Shown here one piece after another: positions 9,033 through 20,699 of a stretch of DNA of 64,000 bases (positions within the stretch are counted from its first letter, which is position 1; each line of letters starts with the position of its first letter). Source of the DNA: Nothophaeocryptopus gaeumannii (lineage: Eukaryota > Ascomycota > Dothideomycetes > Mycosphaerellales > Mycosphaerellaceae); contig JASISA010000025.1 in the NCBI GenBank assembly GCA_031771865.1, forward strand, positions 62,001 to 126,000, read 5' to 3'. The notes beneath the pieces were generated by a model. The model searched no databases. It worked only from the letters and a program-made list of their open reading frames with translations, and had not been told where the DNA came from. Both the position numbers and the translations under genes were made by a program.

Positions 9033-10649
9033 ATGGCCGGCGCATTCCAACCTCGACCAACTCGCGATGACATAGTCCAACCGTGGGCACCGCACGCAAA
9101 TGGCAACGGCAACCTTAGTCCACAATCTGGCTCTCGATCACCAGTATCTCTCAATGGTAACCGGACATGCGGCAGAGAAATCCAGACGCCCGCAACTCCA
9201 CCCACAACGGAGGAGGAAGAGCGACTATGGCGAGACCAGGAGCTGAATGCCAAGATCATGCACATGGTGGAAGAGAACGGGATCACGAGACCTGAGGGAG
9301 TCAAGGTCTCGTTTCATTACAATAGCGGCGTCGAGGACATGCACTTTGGCCGTACTCATCCCATGAAGCCTTGGCGCCTGACCCTCACCAAGCACCTCGT
9401 TCTCGGCTTCGGCCTGCACCATGCCATGGACACGTATGAGGCTGTGTCCGCTAGGAGGGACCAGGTCTGCCGTTTCCATGACCGGGACTATGTCGACTTC
9501 CTCACCCAAGTCTCACCCGAGACCTTCTCCCATCTCTGCCAAGAACCACGATTCCAGAAGGCCATCCCTCCGAAGCACGAGGGTGACAGCGTCGAGCTCG
9601 GCCCCTACAATCTTAGTGTGAGCCCAGGTGCCGACTGTCCTGTCTTCGATGGCATGTCAAAGTACTTGTTCCTGTATACTGGGGCTACTTTGGCGGCAAC
9701 CGAGAAGTTGACCTCAGGCGCTTCTGATATCGCCATCAACTGGTCTGGAGGACTTCACCATGCCCACAAGGCCGAAGCTTCTGGGTTCTGCTACATCAAC
9801 GACATCGTGCTGGCCGTTCTCGATCTCCTACGAGTCCACCCCCGAGTACTGTACATCGACATTGACGTCCATCATGGCGACGGTGTCGAAGAGGCCTTCC
9901 AACGTCAGCCGCGAGTGATGACTCTCTCTTACCACAGATACGGCCCATACGATGACACTGGTCATAAGTTCTTTCCGGGTACTGGCGATATCACCGACGT
10001 TGGTCTGAAAGGCACCCCTGGCGAGCACTTCGCTCTGAACGTTCCCATTCCATCCGGCATCGACGATCGACAATACAAGAAAGTCTTCGAGGCCGTCACC
10101 GGCGCCGCCATTCGCGACTTCAAGCCCACCGCCATTGTCCTGCAATGCGGCGCAGACTCCTTGGGCGGAGACCGTCTCGGCCAGTTTAACATCAACATCA
10201 AGCAACACGGCGAATGCGTCGAATTCGTCAAGCGTCAAGGCCTTCCTCTCCTGCTTCTCGGCGGCGGCGGATACACAGCCCGCAACGTCGCCCGCGCTTG
10301 GACACACGAGACGGCACTCTGCACCAAGAACAAACTACCCGAACACATTCCAATGGATATTGTGCCTCGTCCACAAGCTTTCAATGGCAGACAACACGGT
10401 GATGGCAAGATGTATCCTTCCTTTGAGCGACTCCACAAAAACGAATGCTCCGACAGTAAGATTGAAGGATGGATCAAGGCGATTGATGAGAGTTTGCGGT
10501 ATGTGAGGAATGCCCCATGGGTCAAGATGGATCAGTTACCCAAGGAGGGGAGGATGGCGCAGATCATGGAGCAGGAAGATGAGAGGCGGGAGAAGAGGAT
10601 GCGGAAAGCATTGGAGAGGAATCCAGCTGGCAGAGGCGAGTTGCGATGA
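9033..10649 (+). CDS. Class I histone deacetylase, Hos2/HosA-like
   Basis: This encodes a zinc-dependent lysine deacetylase of class I, closest to Hos2 (HDAC3-like, Set3 complex in yeast). It is a single exon of 538 residues. The catalytic core spans residues about 90-450. It contains HPMKPWRL, INWSGGLHHAHKAEASGFCY (paired catalytic histidines), YIDIDVHHGDGVEEAF (zinc Asp and His), the ADSLGGDRLG block (zinc Asp) and LLLLGGGGYTARNVAR (substrate Tyr). AINWSGGLHHA and FKPTAIVLQCGADS are more Hos2-like than Rpd3-like. A short insertion, YGPYDDTGH, precedes FFPGTGD. The N-terminus is an 80-residue low-complexity extension, so an upstream exon could exist. Expected in the nucleus removing acetyl groups from histones H3/H4. 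It is head to head with the ING-family gene. Confidence 0.95.
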   Translation: MAGAFQPRPTRDDIVQPWAPHANGNGNLSPQSGSRSPVSLNGNRTCGREIQTPATPPTTEEEERLWRDQELNAKIMHMVEENGITRPEGVKVSFHYNSGVEDMHFGRTHPMKPWRLTLTKHLVLGFGLHHAMDTYEAVSARRDQVCRFHDRDYVDFLTQVSPETFSHLCQEPRFQKAIPPKHEGDSVELGPYNLSVSPGADCPVFDGMSKYLFLYTGATLAATEKLTSGASDIAINWSGGLHHAHKAEASGFCYINDIVLAVLDLLRVHPRVLYIDIDVHHGDGVEEAFQRQPRVMTLSYHRYGPYDDTGHKFFPGTGDITDVGLKGTPGEHFALNVPIPSGIDDRQYKKVFEAVTGAAIRDFKPTAIVLQCGADSLGGDRLGQFNINIKQHGECVEFVKRQGLPLLLLGGGGYTARNVARAWTHETALCTKNKLPEHIPMDIVPRPQAFNGRQHGDGKMYPSFERLHKNECSDSKIEGWIKAIDESLRYVRNAPWVKMDQLPKEGRMAQIMEQEDERREKRMRKALERNPAGRGELR

Positions 10650-11152
10650 AGCCTATGATGGCAACATTCTGGCGCGAATTGCTGTGAGCTCTCTCGTAGA
10701 TGCTGAGAGCCGTTGGCGGGGTGGAAATGCCCTTCAAGCGCATAGATGAGTAGAGAATTTCTGAGAACATCTACGACAATGGATTGCCCTTCCGGACCTC
10801 GTCACTGCGCAATCCGCCAAGAGATGATTCCGCCGCCGCCGCCGCCGCCGCAGCAGACGGGTGAGCTAGCTGGTCAAGCTCTGCGTGGAGAAGGCGGATT
10901 TGCCACCATCGGTACCATCACCACCACCAGTAGAGTATACCTCACCTGAGCTCCCCATCTCAGCAGTGCATCCGTGGACTGCGATATGCTAACCGCAGTC
11001 CATGGGCTCTCAAAGACGCAAAAAGTCCGAGAAGCGAACGAAGACAAATAGCAGCAGAAAATGAAGGGTATCTTTGGAGATAAAATTTGAATGTCTGTAT
11101 GTCTATGAATACCTCCTCACCACAACTGTCCCTCCCCTCCTCCCCATCGACA
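10650..11152. other. Intergenic; CCG microsatellite
   Basis: This is the convergent 3' region between the deacetylase and HMG-CoA reductase genes. It includes a run of about eight CCG/CGC triplets at 10829-10852. No gene is seen. Confidence 0.6.
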
Positions 11153-14100
11153 TTACCGCTTCTCACTCACACTCGTCATGGCCAACCCGCTCTTAGCCAC
11201 TCTACTCGGACTCCCCGCCCGACTCGGCTGCTGACTTCGATTATGGCTCATATGTGCCTTCACCAGATGTCCCGCCGCTAACGCACTACACAAACTCAAT
11301 TCGCCCGCCAGAACACCCGCCGCGACAAGCTGCGCAAGTTGCTGAGCATTCGCACCAGGGGTAGTCGGGTGGGCACCTCGAACACCCAACAGATCGAGCA
11401 TAGCGGCCTGGGGCTCGAGGACCGTCCCGCCGCCGATGGTGCCGACTTCGATGGAGGGCATGGAGACGGAGATTTGGAGGTTGCCGTTAAGACTATCACA
11501 AAGGTCAGCACACGAATTCTGCAATCATGGGTATGAGGGCTTGAGGGAGGGAGGAACATACTTCTTCATGACAGTGATACAATTACTGCTCTCAACATTC
11601 TGCGCCGGATCCTGACCCGTCGCAAGGAACATCGCAGTAACAATATTCGCCGCATGGGCATTGAAGCCACCGATACTTCCCGCCATAGCGGACCCAATGA
11701 AGTTCTTGCTGATATTCAACTCCACAAGAGCGTCGACATCAGATTTGAGAACGGATCGCACGACATTTCCAGGGATGATAGCTTCAGCAACGACACTCTT
11801 GCCTCGACCGTCGATCCAGTTGATCGCGGCGGGTTTCTTGTCGGTACAATAGTTGCCTGAGACGGAGATGATGGCCATATCGCTGAACCCGGCCTCGGCG
11901 GACATGACGCTAAGGGCTTTCTCAACACCCTTGGAGATCATGTTCATGCCCATGGCATCGCCGGTCGTGGTCTTGAAGCGGATGTAGACGTATGTGCCGG
12001 CTATTGTCGTCTTCAATTGTTGGAGACGGGCGAATCGGGAAGTCGAGTTGAAGGCTTCGCGCATCACACGCTGGCCGTCTGGGCTGTCGAGCCAGACTTT
12101 GGCTTGCGCTGCTCGGGCGAGTGTCTCAAATCCGACGCAAGGACCGCGAGTCATGCCGTCACCCGTAAGGACGGTGACACATCCTCCGCCTGCGTTGATG
12201 GCTTTGCAGCCTCTTGAAGTACTGGCGACAAGCACACCTTCTGTTGTGGCCATTGGGAGGTAGAAACTCTTGCCGTTGATAGTCAGAGGTCCAGCAACAC
12301 CGAGAGGGAGAGGCAGGTATCCAACGACGTTCTCACAGCAAGCGCCGTGTACTCGCTCGTAGTCGAAGTGCTCGTATGGCAGCTTGGACTTCTCCAGCTT
12401 CGAGGTCAGCTCAGCCGTACCAGGTGTTCGCGAAATCACAGCTCTTCGGATCTTAACAGCGCGGGTCTTGTCTTCCAGGGTCTTCTCAAGCGCGTATCCC
12501 GGGATCTTACCACGAAGGGACAATTCAACAAGCTCAGCATCATCCAGCAAAGGCGCCTTTTGCGCCGCCAGCATCGCCTCGCATTCCTCCTTGGTGCGCT
12601 TGCGGGTGCCGTCCAGGGCTTCTGAGTCAATGTCAAGCGGGATCTCCTCCTTGGGTTCCTCGACCTTGAGCGCCACCGCATGACCATTGGCCTGTGATAC
12701 AGCGTCCTTCTCATCCAGAGCTGGCTCCTTTATAGTCCACCTGGCAGCATTAAAGAGGTAGCCGTTAAGGACCAGACTCAAGGCAAGAAGAATGATGACC
12801 CACTTGCTGAGCACTGGGTCTTCGAAGCTCTTAAGCAAGCTCTCGACAACTCGGCCTCCCAGAGCGAAGTAGCCGCGAGAGAGCTCGCCTTCGAGAATGG
12901 CGGAAGCATCTAGCGTAGGAGTGGCGTAGTGCACCGATGGGTACTCCAGTTCGTACTTGATGGGGTAGAAGACAGTAACACTGAGCGGCTGCTTGTTGCG
13001 CTTGGCTTGGGTGAAGAGGAAGTCCAGACCATTGCCAGCGACCTTGAAAGGGTCCATCGGCGGCTGCATCACGACACTCGAAAGTCCAGCAGTGGTGACT
13101 GGCGCGTTGTTTCGGTGATTACGGAAAGGCATGGTGCAGAGGTTCGCGACATTGATCAGGATGAAGCCAGTGACCATGAGCACTTTGAAACGAGGAATGC
13201 TGCTGTCACGCGCCTTGTGCCCAAAGATGTTGATGCCGCCTGGCACCTGCGCGATGCTCTCGCCATTCGGCCAGTCGTTGCTAGCGGCCACGTTCTCCGC
13301 GACTCGTCGGCTGACACCATCTTCCTCCAGAGCCTTCCGGAGAGTGACATGTCGCTTGATGCGATTAATCTCCAGCTTGATGGTGAGGATGGAGGTGAAG
13401 AAGGTGAAGAGCAGGATGCAGTCAAAAACGAGGGTGAGTGCTGCCAAAGCGCAGAACTGCTTAAGCCCGCCCTGGATGCCGGAGAAAGCGCCAGCAGTCA
13501 GAATCGCGATCTCAATGGCGTAGTCGCGGACTATCTCGTATCCACGCTCGTGAACCGCCTGCTGGACAGCATGCTGGATGGTTAAAGGAGCCTCGCGATT
13601 GCCATTGCCATTTCTGGCGTGAAGAGAGGCGGAGAGGACAGCCTGAGTAAGCATGATGGGCTTCTCGAAGCCAACAGTAACGACCAAGAAAGGCACGCCT
13701 TCTGCAATAAGGCGGACGTTTTCCGGAACCCCAAGCTTGAGGGCCACGACTATTCCAAACAAGAAGGCGAATGCTGAGGAGAAGAGAGCAGTGGTGCCAA
13801 GCCAGAACTTGGAGCCCATTCTACGCATGCTCAGGAACAGCGAAACAAAGGTCAGGTACATGGAGAGGTAGCCCAGAGACATGATGATGATATCCAGAGT
13901 CTCGGCATTCTTGATGAGGTCCAGAAAAGCTTGGAAAGAGTTCTGAGCCCACTCGACCATGGAGTTGGAGGAGGGTCCGGTCCGTGCGGTCTTCATGAGC
14001 CACTTCTTCTGCTCGACCTCATCGTCGGATCCATCGTCCTCGTTAAGCGCGCCGGGTCTAGCCGGAACCTCTTTCACGCTGTCGAAGAATCGCGCGGCAT

Positions 14101-14650
14101 CCGAGTAGGGCATGGAAAAGGCCAATGTCGAGTCGGAAGAGATGGGTGTCAGGATGTTCTCACTGGAGGGCACAATTTCCGCGGTCCTTGGTATTTGGAT
14201 ATCCTTCGCCGCCGGCACCGCACTGGGCGAGTGGTTTCCCGCATCCAAAAACTCCAAAGTCGCAAGAACCACATCCTCCTCTCCCGCGTGCTGCACCTTC
14301 TTCCCGCCGTTCTCCTCCATCTGCCATTTCCACGCCGTATCCTCTCCCAGATGTAACCTCCTGCTGCCCGCCGACAACGCATGCAAGTCCACCTTGTTCA
14401 CTGATCCGGCGGAGGGCTGGAAGAAGCCGGTGTCCAGCAAGTTGACGTAGAAGGCACTTCCGAGTATAGCGACTGCGGCGATGGTTCGTGTGGGGTGTGT
14501 GCATGCTTTTGACGAAATGCTCTGCAGATACGGTGTAAAGATCTTGTTGTAGTAGCCGGGTACATTGACGGGTTCTGTGATATCGGCTCGGCGGCGCCAC
14601 CGCGTGGGTAGGAGGTTGCCGAGCATGATGGTGGATGTTGAATCTTGCAA
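11153..14650 (-). CDS. HMG-CoA reductase with sterol-sensing domain
   Basis: The enzyme reduces HMG-CoA to mevalonate with NADPH, the committed step towards ergosterol and other isoprenoids, in the ER membrane. Exon 1 is 14650-11562 and exon 2 is 11492-11153, giving 1142 residues. The 69-nt intron has a GTATGT donor and a GATAG acceptor and rejoins MKN-LNGNLQISVSMPS. The N-terminal half has a lone membrane segment near residue 50, then a sterol-sensing membrane block at about residues 245-480, then another membrane segment near 665. The C-terminal catalytic domain shows PLGVAGPL, MATTEGVLVASTSRGCKA (catalytic Glu), GDAMGMNMISKG, DKKPAAINWIDGRGKS (catalytic Lys), GTIGGGT and AAGHLVKAHMSHN (catalytic His). 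The length is normal for fungi. A second ATG eight codons in (14626) is an equally good start. Sterol feedback is expected from the family; no site was identified. Confidence 0.96.
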
Positions 14651-15886
14651 GCCCCCAATGGCTCGTGAGTTGGTCGGTCGCAGTGAGGGCGGACTCTAAT
14701 GTGGAGATATCCGCCAGTGGTCGGAAAGCCCCTCAGCTGAATGCTGGTAGGCGGCAGTTGCGGCAGTGGCAGTGGCAGTGGAGCGTGTGTGAATGTCGGT
14801 CCTGCCTCGCCTGTGGTGTGTGTGTATCATGCGACTCGTATTGTTCGGGAAGCCACGGCCACCATCTCTTTCTCCAGATGAACACTCAGCTCTCTCCAAA
14901 GCCACTTCCTCTTCACTCCCTCGCTCTTTCTTGTAAAGTTGTAGTCGGCCGAGTGTGCCTTCCTTCAGAAGGATGTCGTTCCACCTCGAAGTTCAAGATG
15001 GCGCGATTCGAGCTTCCCACCCCGGTTGGTTCCAGCAGCTCGCAGCAGCACAAAAATTCGCCGAGCCTCAGCCTGCAGCGCCGACGTCAAAAGAGACCCT
15101 CTGCTGAGCCACGCGGATGATGTGGGTTTGCCTGTCGCAGCAGCAAAAACAATATGATACAGGCAAGTTGTGCAGAGAGGACCCTTCCTGAAATGCACTC
15201 GTCAATACTACCCAACGGCTATCTAGTACATTATCGTGTTGAATCCTCGACAAATAGTTGCGTAGTTCCCTCCACGAACCGCCGCCACAGTCGAGCCAAG
15301 CGATGAACCGACCGCAAAATTATTGCGACCAGCGCCACTCCTTCTTCGTGAGCAGCAGCAGGAACCACCCAATCAGAGCGCTCTATCTTGGTTTTGAAGC
15401 TTGCGGCCGGGCTTGCACTTGCACTTGCCTGCACTCCGCCAAACTCAATGCGTGGGAGAAAAGTGGCGCTGCCGAGATGAGGCGTCGCTCTCCCGTTTGC
15501 TAAACGAAACATCTCTTCCAAGGACGTGCGTCGACATCGCTGCTGCAGATGAGTGAAAATTTGAAGAGAATGTTGCGGTCAATTGGAATGCAAATTGATG
15601 ACCTTTGGCAGCATTCCCATCAATTTAGATGTTTGTCCCGCATGGGTTTGTGAGATCCTGGTCAAGAAGGGTCCACACCAGCCTCATGTCGTACGACAGC
15701 GAATTCGAGCTGCGCCACTGTATTTGATGACGAGTTCACAGCTCGTCGCACTGCGTTGTCATTCACTTGCTCCACGTGATACAGGCGACTGCGTGTCGTG
15801 CAGTGAGTCTCGTCTATTGGGTATCTCAATGCTGTATGCCGCTTGCTAATATGCCAAAATCGTCACCAAAAGCACCATGAAACTCA
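14651..15886. other. Intergenic, no gene supported
   Basis: Open stretches at 14635-15120 (+) and 15521-15231 (-) are Ser/Arg-rich and show no domain. The left part must contain the HMG-CoA reductase promoter. Nothing else stands out. Confidence 0.4.
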
Positions 15887-16782
15887 TCATCCTCGAGAGT
15901 TTCCGGTCAACCTCTTCTGCATCGGCACATCGCCCTCTGTAACCTCGCTCACGAACGCTGGATCCGGATCAAACAACATGACATGGACATGCTCGACGGC
16001 ATGAACGCTCTTCAGACTGCCCGGATTGATGAACCAGATGACATTGTCTGGGCCAAGTTTGCTGGCGAAGATCCTTTCCACGAAGGCCTGTACGGAGTGG
16101 CTGGAGTGTGGAGGTAAGGGAAACTTGGTCCAAATGATGAGGTGGACGATGCGAGGGTCAATGCCGTATGGAAAGTCGTTGAAGAGGATCTTATAGTTGT
16201 CTGGAGTGGCAAGTCAGCGAAGCATTCTCGAATCGATCGCCTGAGTAACACGTCAGAGAGTCCCCCTGAGGTCCAGAGCGTCTGCATGTTTGAAATGGAG
16301 CGGTTCTGCCAATGTCCTGCAACACCAAAGCGAGTTGGAGCCATTCACTCACCTGGATTCCCGAACCCATCTTCATCAGTCACCCCCAAGCCTGTAACAC
16401 CCTCCCACTTCAACCTCTCCTCCATCATGTACTTCTCAATACTCCCATACCGCCCTTTGAGCTCCTGACAGTATTGCCGGTACACCCTCAACTCTGACGG
16501 GACTCGCTTGAAGAGATCAAGCCTTCCATCTCGAACGAACCGCTTGACCTCGTCCCATGGTTGTCGGACGTAGTCGGCGTCTAGTGTGCTTAGGACAGCT
16601 CGGTCTTTGTAATCTTCCAAGGCGTATCGGAGGTACTCTGGGCATTCGGCTGTGTGTTGGGAGCGAGGTAAGTTTGTGTTCCAGAACCGGGATGCTATCG
16701 AATCCGTGTAGAACTCCTCTGGTCCGGCATGGTTCTCAATATCTCGTAACTCCTCATTCTTCCCCGCCATCATCCTGATCAT
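15887..16782 (-). CDS. DUF3605 family protein (GlcNAc-induced protein 1 type)
   Basis: The family is named after a Candida protein induced by N-acetylglucosamine; its biochemical role is unsettled. Exon 1 is 16782-16353 and exon 2 is 16200-15887, about 247 residues. The 152-nt intron has a GTGAGT donor and a CCAG acceptor, and the frame is kept. Diagnostic DUF3605 blocks are seen: AECPEYLRYALEDYKDR, VLSTLDADYVRQPWDEVKRF, RVPSELRVYRQY, ILFNDFPYGIDPRIVHLIIW, VIWFINPGSLKSVHAVEHVH and VMLFDPD near the C-terminus. The start is uncertain: the conserved part begins about 25 residues in, and several Met codons precede it. No signal peptide or membrane segment is seen, so it is probably cytosolic. Confidence 0.85.
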
Positions 16783-18116
16783 AGAAGGTCCAGCTGCGAT
16801 CCAAATGCGGTAGTCTCTGTGAGCTCACGTGAGTATGCTCGAGTCATGCCACCCTCAGCAGTGTCCGTGACTCGCAAGAATGAAGATAAGGAGATACACA
16901 TCAAGAAATCTTTACCTCCTACCAACGTTTAGCAATTCGGCTGCCGCAACACCACGCGCTTCAATGTTTCGCGTCAGTCGATCAGCTTGTTCAAGTACTT
17001 CGGCTGCCGGCATATCACCGAAGCAGCGACAATAAACTCTAAGGGTACATGCAGAGCCGCATTGGAGCTGGAAAAAGCAGGTCTCCGCCAGGAACAGGCC
17101 TGCAATTTAGACCAGCATCTTCTTGTGAAAAGCAATGCATTGTGAGAAACGAGTCAGCTCGAATATTGACGAGACATGCGATGCCCTTCGGAAGCGAGGT
17201 ATGAGCGTTGTCAGGACGGAGATTTCGCTTTGGCTCCCAACCAAAAATGGCGATAGGGCGCTAAGATTCCTTTCCGCTGTTCCTGCATGTTGATCTTGAC
17301 GTGTGGGAATGTCGATTGGCTGGACGTGTGTTCCAGAAGGGAACGGTGGGTTATCCCGGCCCTGTCCTTTGCACCAAGAACCGCGCACCCCCATGACCAT
17401 CCACCTTCGCCGAGCATCAGCAAAGGGGCCTCACACCACCACTCGAGTCGTGCCAGTCCACCCTTCAGGGCGTCCGCCTTCGTCGTGTGCGGCTACCTGA
17501 CCGTTGCTCTGTCTGCCGTCTTAGAGTCTTGGAGGCCTGTTCTTCTTTCCTGCACTAGTACCCTGTTTCCTCGTACTCCTCCACGATATGCAGTAGGGTC
17601 TACCCATACCGACAAGCACGACATCACTACCCACAGTCTTTACGGCAATAATTAGCATTGGGTTCAAGTTGGCAGCCGCGGAACAACCTCGCGCATTCCA
17701 GTGCCCCAGTGCAGGCGCGCTGCGAGAAGAGAAGGGGCCAGCAGGCAATCTGGGGATCCCGATATTACTCCCGATACCAAGGGACTCCCAAGTCAGTGAC
17801 ATATGAGATCTTGATCTCCCGGCATCGCCCTTGCTTGCGACTGAGAATACGAACGAGCTGCTCCTCTCCAGGCGGGTTGATCTCCGGACGAACACCCACA
17901 CGAACTACGAAGCGCATCTAGACCGCACTCCACATTGGTGTTCTCGTTGGCATTGGCATTGGCATTCGTGCCTGGAGCGCAGTTGGAAATTCGCGACTTC
18001 AGATCTCCTTCGTCTGCTTTGCGCTCCTGCTGTCGCATGGTGCCAGTCACACGAGCAACCCGCATCGCGCCTACTCTCAACGCCACTCCCGACCCGGCCT
18101 CAAACCTTCTTCACCA
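16783..18116. other. Intergenic, no gene supported
   Basis: Several frames of 60-126 codons are open (for example 17901-17521, minus), but none has domain-like content or paired splice signals I trust. The right end holds the SPA2 promoter and leader. Confidence 0.4.
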
Positions 18117-20699
18117 ATGTCGATATCACGAACCGGCGCGGCGCCACCCCTCTCGCCGCTGTCAATGAGCAGTAACGAATCCTCCTTTGTTGGAAGATAC
18201 GGCAGCATCAGCCAACCAGGCAGCGGCCCACTTCCGGGCACGCCCACCGACGTTCCATACCAAGGCGGCCCCTATGGCGCTGCGCGACCGCCGCAAACAT
18301 CACCGCCTTCGTCGCAACACCCGAGCAGTTCCACCGATATGTCGCGACCCTCTGCGAGCGACTCCAGCAATCGCCCGCCCTCTTCAGCGAGCTCCGTAGG
18401 CATGTCCAGCGATGGCAGGATGGGTTTCCAAAGACCGCCGAACCGCGAATCCTCAAAGGGACAAATCAAGCCAGATGCAGAAGAAGCGCTACACAGACAT
18501 TATGGTGCTTTGAAGCATTATCTCGCGGAGAGTCTGCGAGATGAGAAGGGAAACATCAAGACCAATCGTGCGAGAGACAAGCTGTTGCGACTCAGTGTGA
18601 CGCAGTTCATAGAGCTGAGCACAGATGTGTTTGACGAGCTGATACGGAGAGAAGACGAGCGGACACAGCGCGTGGATAATGTCCCGCGCTTCTTGCTACC
18701 GCGCCAGAACTTCCATCCGAAGCGAAATCAGGCCAGGCAAAAGCTCAGCACACTTCCTGCTGATCGGTTTAAGCAGCTTGCTACAGACGTGTTCTACGAG
18801 CTGGAGCGACGGATACCGCGGATTGGCGGTGATATGGGACGACCCAGAAGCACAACGAGCAATACAAGCAGCCAAAGTCGAGCGCCAAGCAGAGGTGGCA
18901 TGCGACCGCCTCCTGGAGCTCCTGGGTATGGCCCTTCACCTCCGGGTGGAAGAGGATATCCTCCGCCTCGGATGGGACCAAACGGTCCCATGCCGTATGG
19001 GCCTCCTCCGGGTGGAAGACGTCCAAGCGAGGCTGGAACTTTGGGCAGGCCGCTACCGAAGCACTTCCAGAGCAACACCATTGTTCCAAACAAGAGCACC
19101 ATGGTGGAAGACGATGACGATATGGAGGACGACGAAGACGCATTCGGTCTTGACCACGTGGGTGCCGGCCTCGGCGATGGCTACAGTAAGGCGACGAGCG
19201 CCGAAGACAAGGAACGGATGCACGCGCAGGAAGCTGAGATCGCCGAGCTGAAAGAGAAGCTTGAAAGTCTGGAGACAGAACTGCTTGCAAAAGACGAGGA
19301 ACTGGAAAGAAGTGGTAATCTTGAGGAAGAGCGCGGACAGTGGGCGACGGAGCGGGAAACGCTGGAGCAGAAGCATCTTGATGCGCACACGCTCTGCGAA
19401 ACATTACAACAAGACATCTCAGATATGAGGCTGAAATCCAAAGAGGAGGATGGGATTCGCGAAAAACACACGCAGGATATGGAGGAGCTGCGAGATCAAG
19501 TCGATGAGCTGCAAACCCATAATGCCAAGCTGCGATCACAAGCCCAAGAAGGTGCACAGAACAGCGCTGAACTGGCCGAACTCCAAGTCGAAATCTCAGA
19601 GCTACGGACGCAATTACAGGCGAGCCAAGGCAAGAGGAACGCTGCCGAATATGAGCAGGAGAACACGCGATTGCGGGAAGAGCTGGCTCATCAGGAGACG
19701 ATTAATGATGAAGTAAAAGGAGAGATGATGGGATACCTGCGAGAGATGCGCGAGCTCAGCCGGCAGAACGACGAAGCGATCGAGCAGGAAGAGAAGATGG
19801 CTGCCAGGATCTCGCAGCTGGAGACCGAGAACGATACTTGGCGGCAGAGATACGCGAAGGTCAAGGCACAGAACAAATCGCTTCGTGCTTCTACCATGGG
19901 TCTGGGACTTCAGACTGGCTTCGACTCTGGCAGCCTTGTTCGACAAGAAGGTCTCATCAGCGAAGGCGGTCTTGTGCGGGACACAGATGTCACTCGCTTC
20001 CAACTTGCTGTCGAGGAGCTTCTGAAGGTCGCTCGTGGAAACAGCACGGACTCTATGCTCGAGAGCGTCAAGTCTGTTGTTGTCAGCGTGCAGTCCATCA
20101 CTACCGCTGTACGGACTGATGGCTACCCAACCCCTGCGCCTTCGCCTCAGACAGCCGAAACGAACATGCAACAAACGCCAAGCGTAGGCAAGCTCAAGGC
20201 CAGAGTCACTGGAACTGCAAACAGCCTCATTACGGCAACGAAGCAACATGCTGCATCACATGGTCTGTCGCCTGTCGCACTTCTCGATGCCGCCACCAGC
20301 AATCTCACATCCTCTGTCGTGGAGCTCATCAAGGCTGTGAAGATCCGCCCTTCGTCGAAGAGCGAGTTCCAGGATCTTGATGCAGCGGATGAGCTGCATT
20401 CTTTCTACAATGATAGCCTCTCGCCCGTTGATGGGAGGAGCCTGACCATTCCAGTACCGCAAATGCACATCGAACCACCTGCCAGTTCAGGCCAACAACA
20501 GCCTCAAGAGACGAAGAAGCCGAATGGCGGCTGGTTCGGTTGGGCTGGGAAATGGAGTGATGGCTCGACAGAAGATCAGCCAGCAGCGAAAGCCGCGATT
20601 GCGCAATCATCGACCGCACCCACTGTTAATGGCGGACATGGGCATATCAGCCACGAGAGCATCGCGAGTAGTGGAAGCGAGTACGATCCATACCGGTAG
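18117..20699 (+). CDS. Spa2-like polarity scaffold
   Basis: Spa2 is the scaffold of the polarisome, which focuses actin and MAPK signalling at hyphal tips. It is a single exon of 860 residues. After a 115-residue Ser/Pro-rich leader come two SHD (GIT-type) repeats, at about residues 125-180 (HYGALKHYLAESL...KLLRLSVTQFIELSTDVFDEL) and 200-240 (QARQKLSTLPADRFKQLATDVF YEL). A Pro/Gly-rich linker follows, then an acidic DDDDMEDDED patch near residue 330, a long coiled coil (about 355-600), and a C-terminal helical domain (FQLAVEELLKVAR to SSVVELIKAVKIR, about 635-755) typical of Spa2. The last 70 residues are low-complexity. The shorter length compared with budding yeast Spa2 is usual for filamentous fungi. 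The start ATG lies in cacc-type context. Confidence 0.92.
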   Translation: MSISRTGAAPPLSPLSMSSNESSFVGRYGSISQPGSGPLPGTPTDVPYQGGPYGAARPPQTSPPSSQHPSSSTDMSRPSASDSSNRPPSSASSVGMSSDGRMGFQRPPNRESSKGQIKPDAEEALHRHYGALKHYLAESLRDEKGNIKTNRARDKLLRLSVTQFIELSTDVFDELIRREDERTQRVDNVPRFLLPRQNFHPKRNQARQKLSTLPADRFKQLATDVFYELERRIPRIGGDMGRPRSTTSNTSSQSRAPSRGGMRPPPGAPGYGPSPPGGRGYPPPRMGPNGPMPYGPPPGGRRPSEAGTLGRPLPKHFQSNTIVPNKSTMVEDDDDMEDDEDAFGLDHVGAGLGDGYSKATSAEDKERMHAQEAEIAELKEKLESLETELLAKDEELERSGNLEEERGQWATERETLEQKHLDAHTLCETLQQDISDMRLKSKEEDGIREKHTQDMEELRDQVDELQTHNAKLRSQAQEGAQNSAELAELQVEISELRTQLQASQGKRNAAEYEQENTRLREELAHQETINDEVKGEMMGYLREMRELSRQNDEAIEQEEKMAARISQLETENDTWRQRYAKVKAQNKSLRASTMGLGLQTGFDSGSLVRQEGLISEGGLVRDTDVTRFQLAVEELLKVARGNSTDSMLESVKSVVVSVQSITTAVRTDGYPTPAPSPQTAETNMQQTPSVGKLKARVTGTANSLITATKQHAASHGLSPVALLDAATSNLTSSVVELIKAVKIRPSSKSEFQDLDAADELHSFYNDSLSPVDGRSLTIPVPQMHIEPPASSGQQQPQETKKPNGGWFGWAGKWSDGSTEDQPAAKAAIAQSSTAPTVNGGHGHISHESIASSGSEYDPYR

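Noticed and set aside
8698..9075. Frame of 125 codons upstream of the deacetylase
   Set aside because: It overlaps the divergent promoter, has no domain and runs into the deacetylase start in another frame. At most an upstream frame or first exon.
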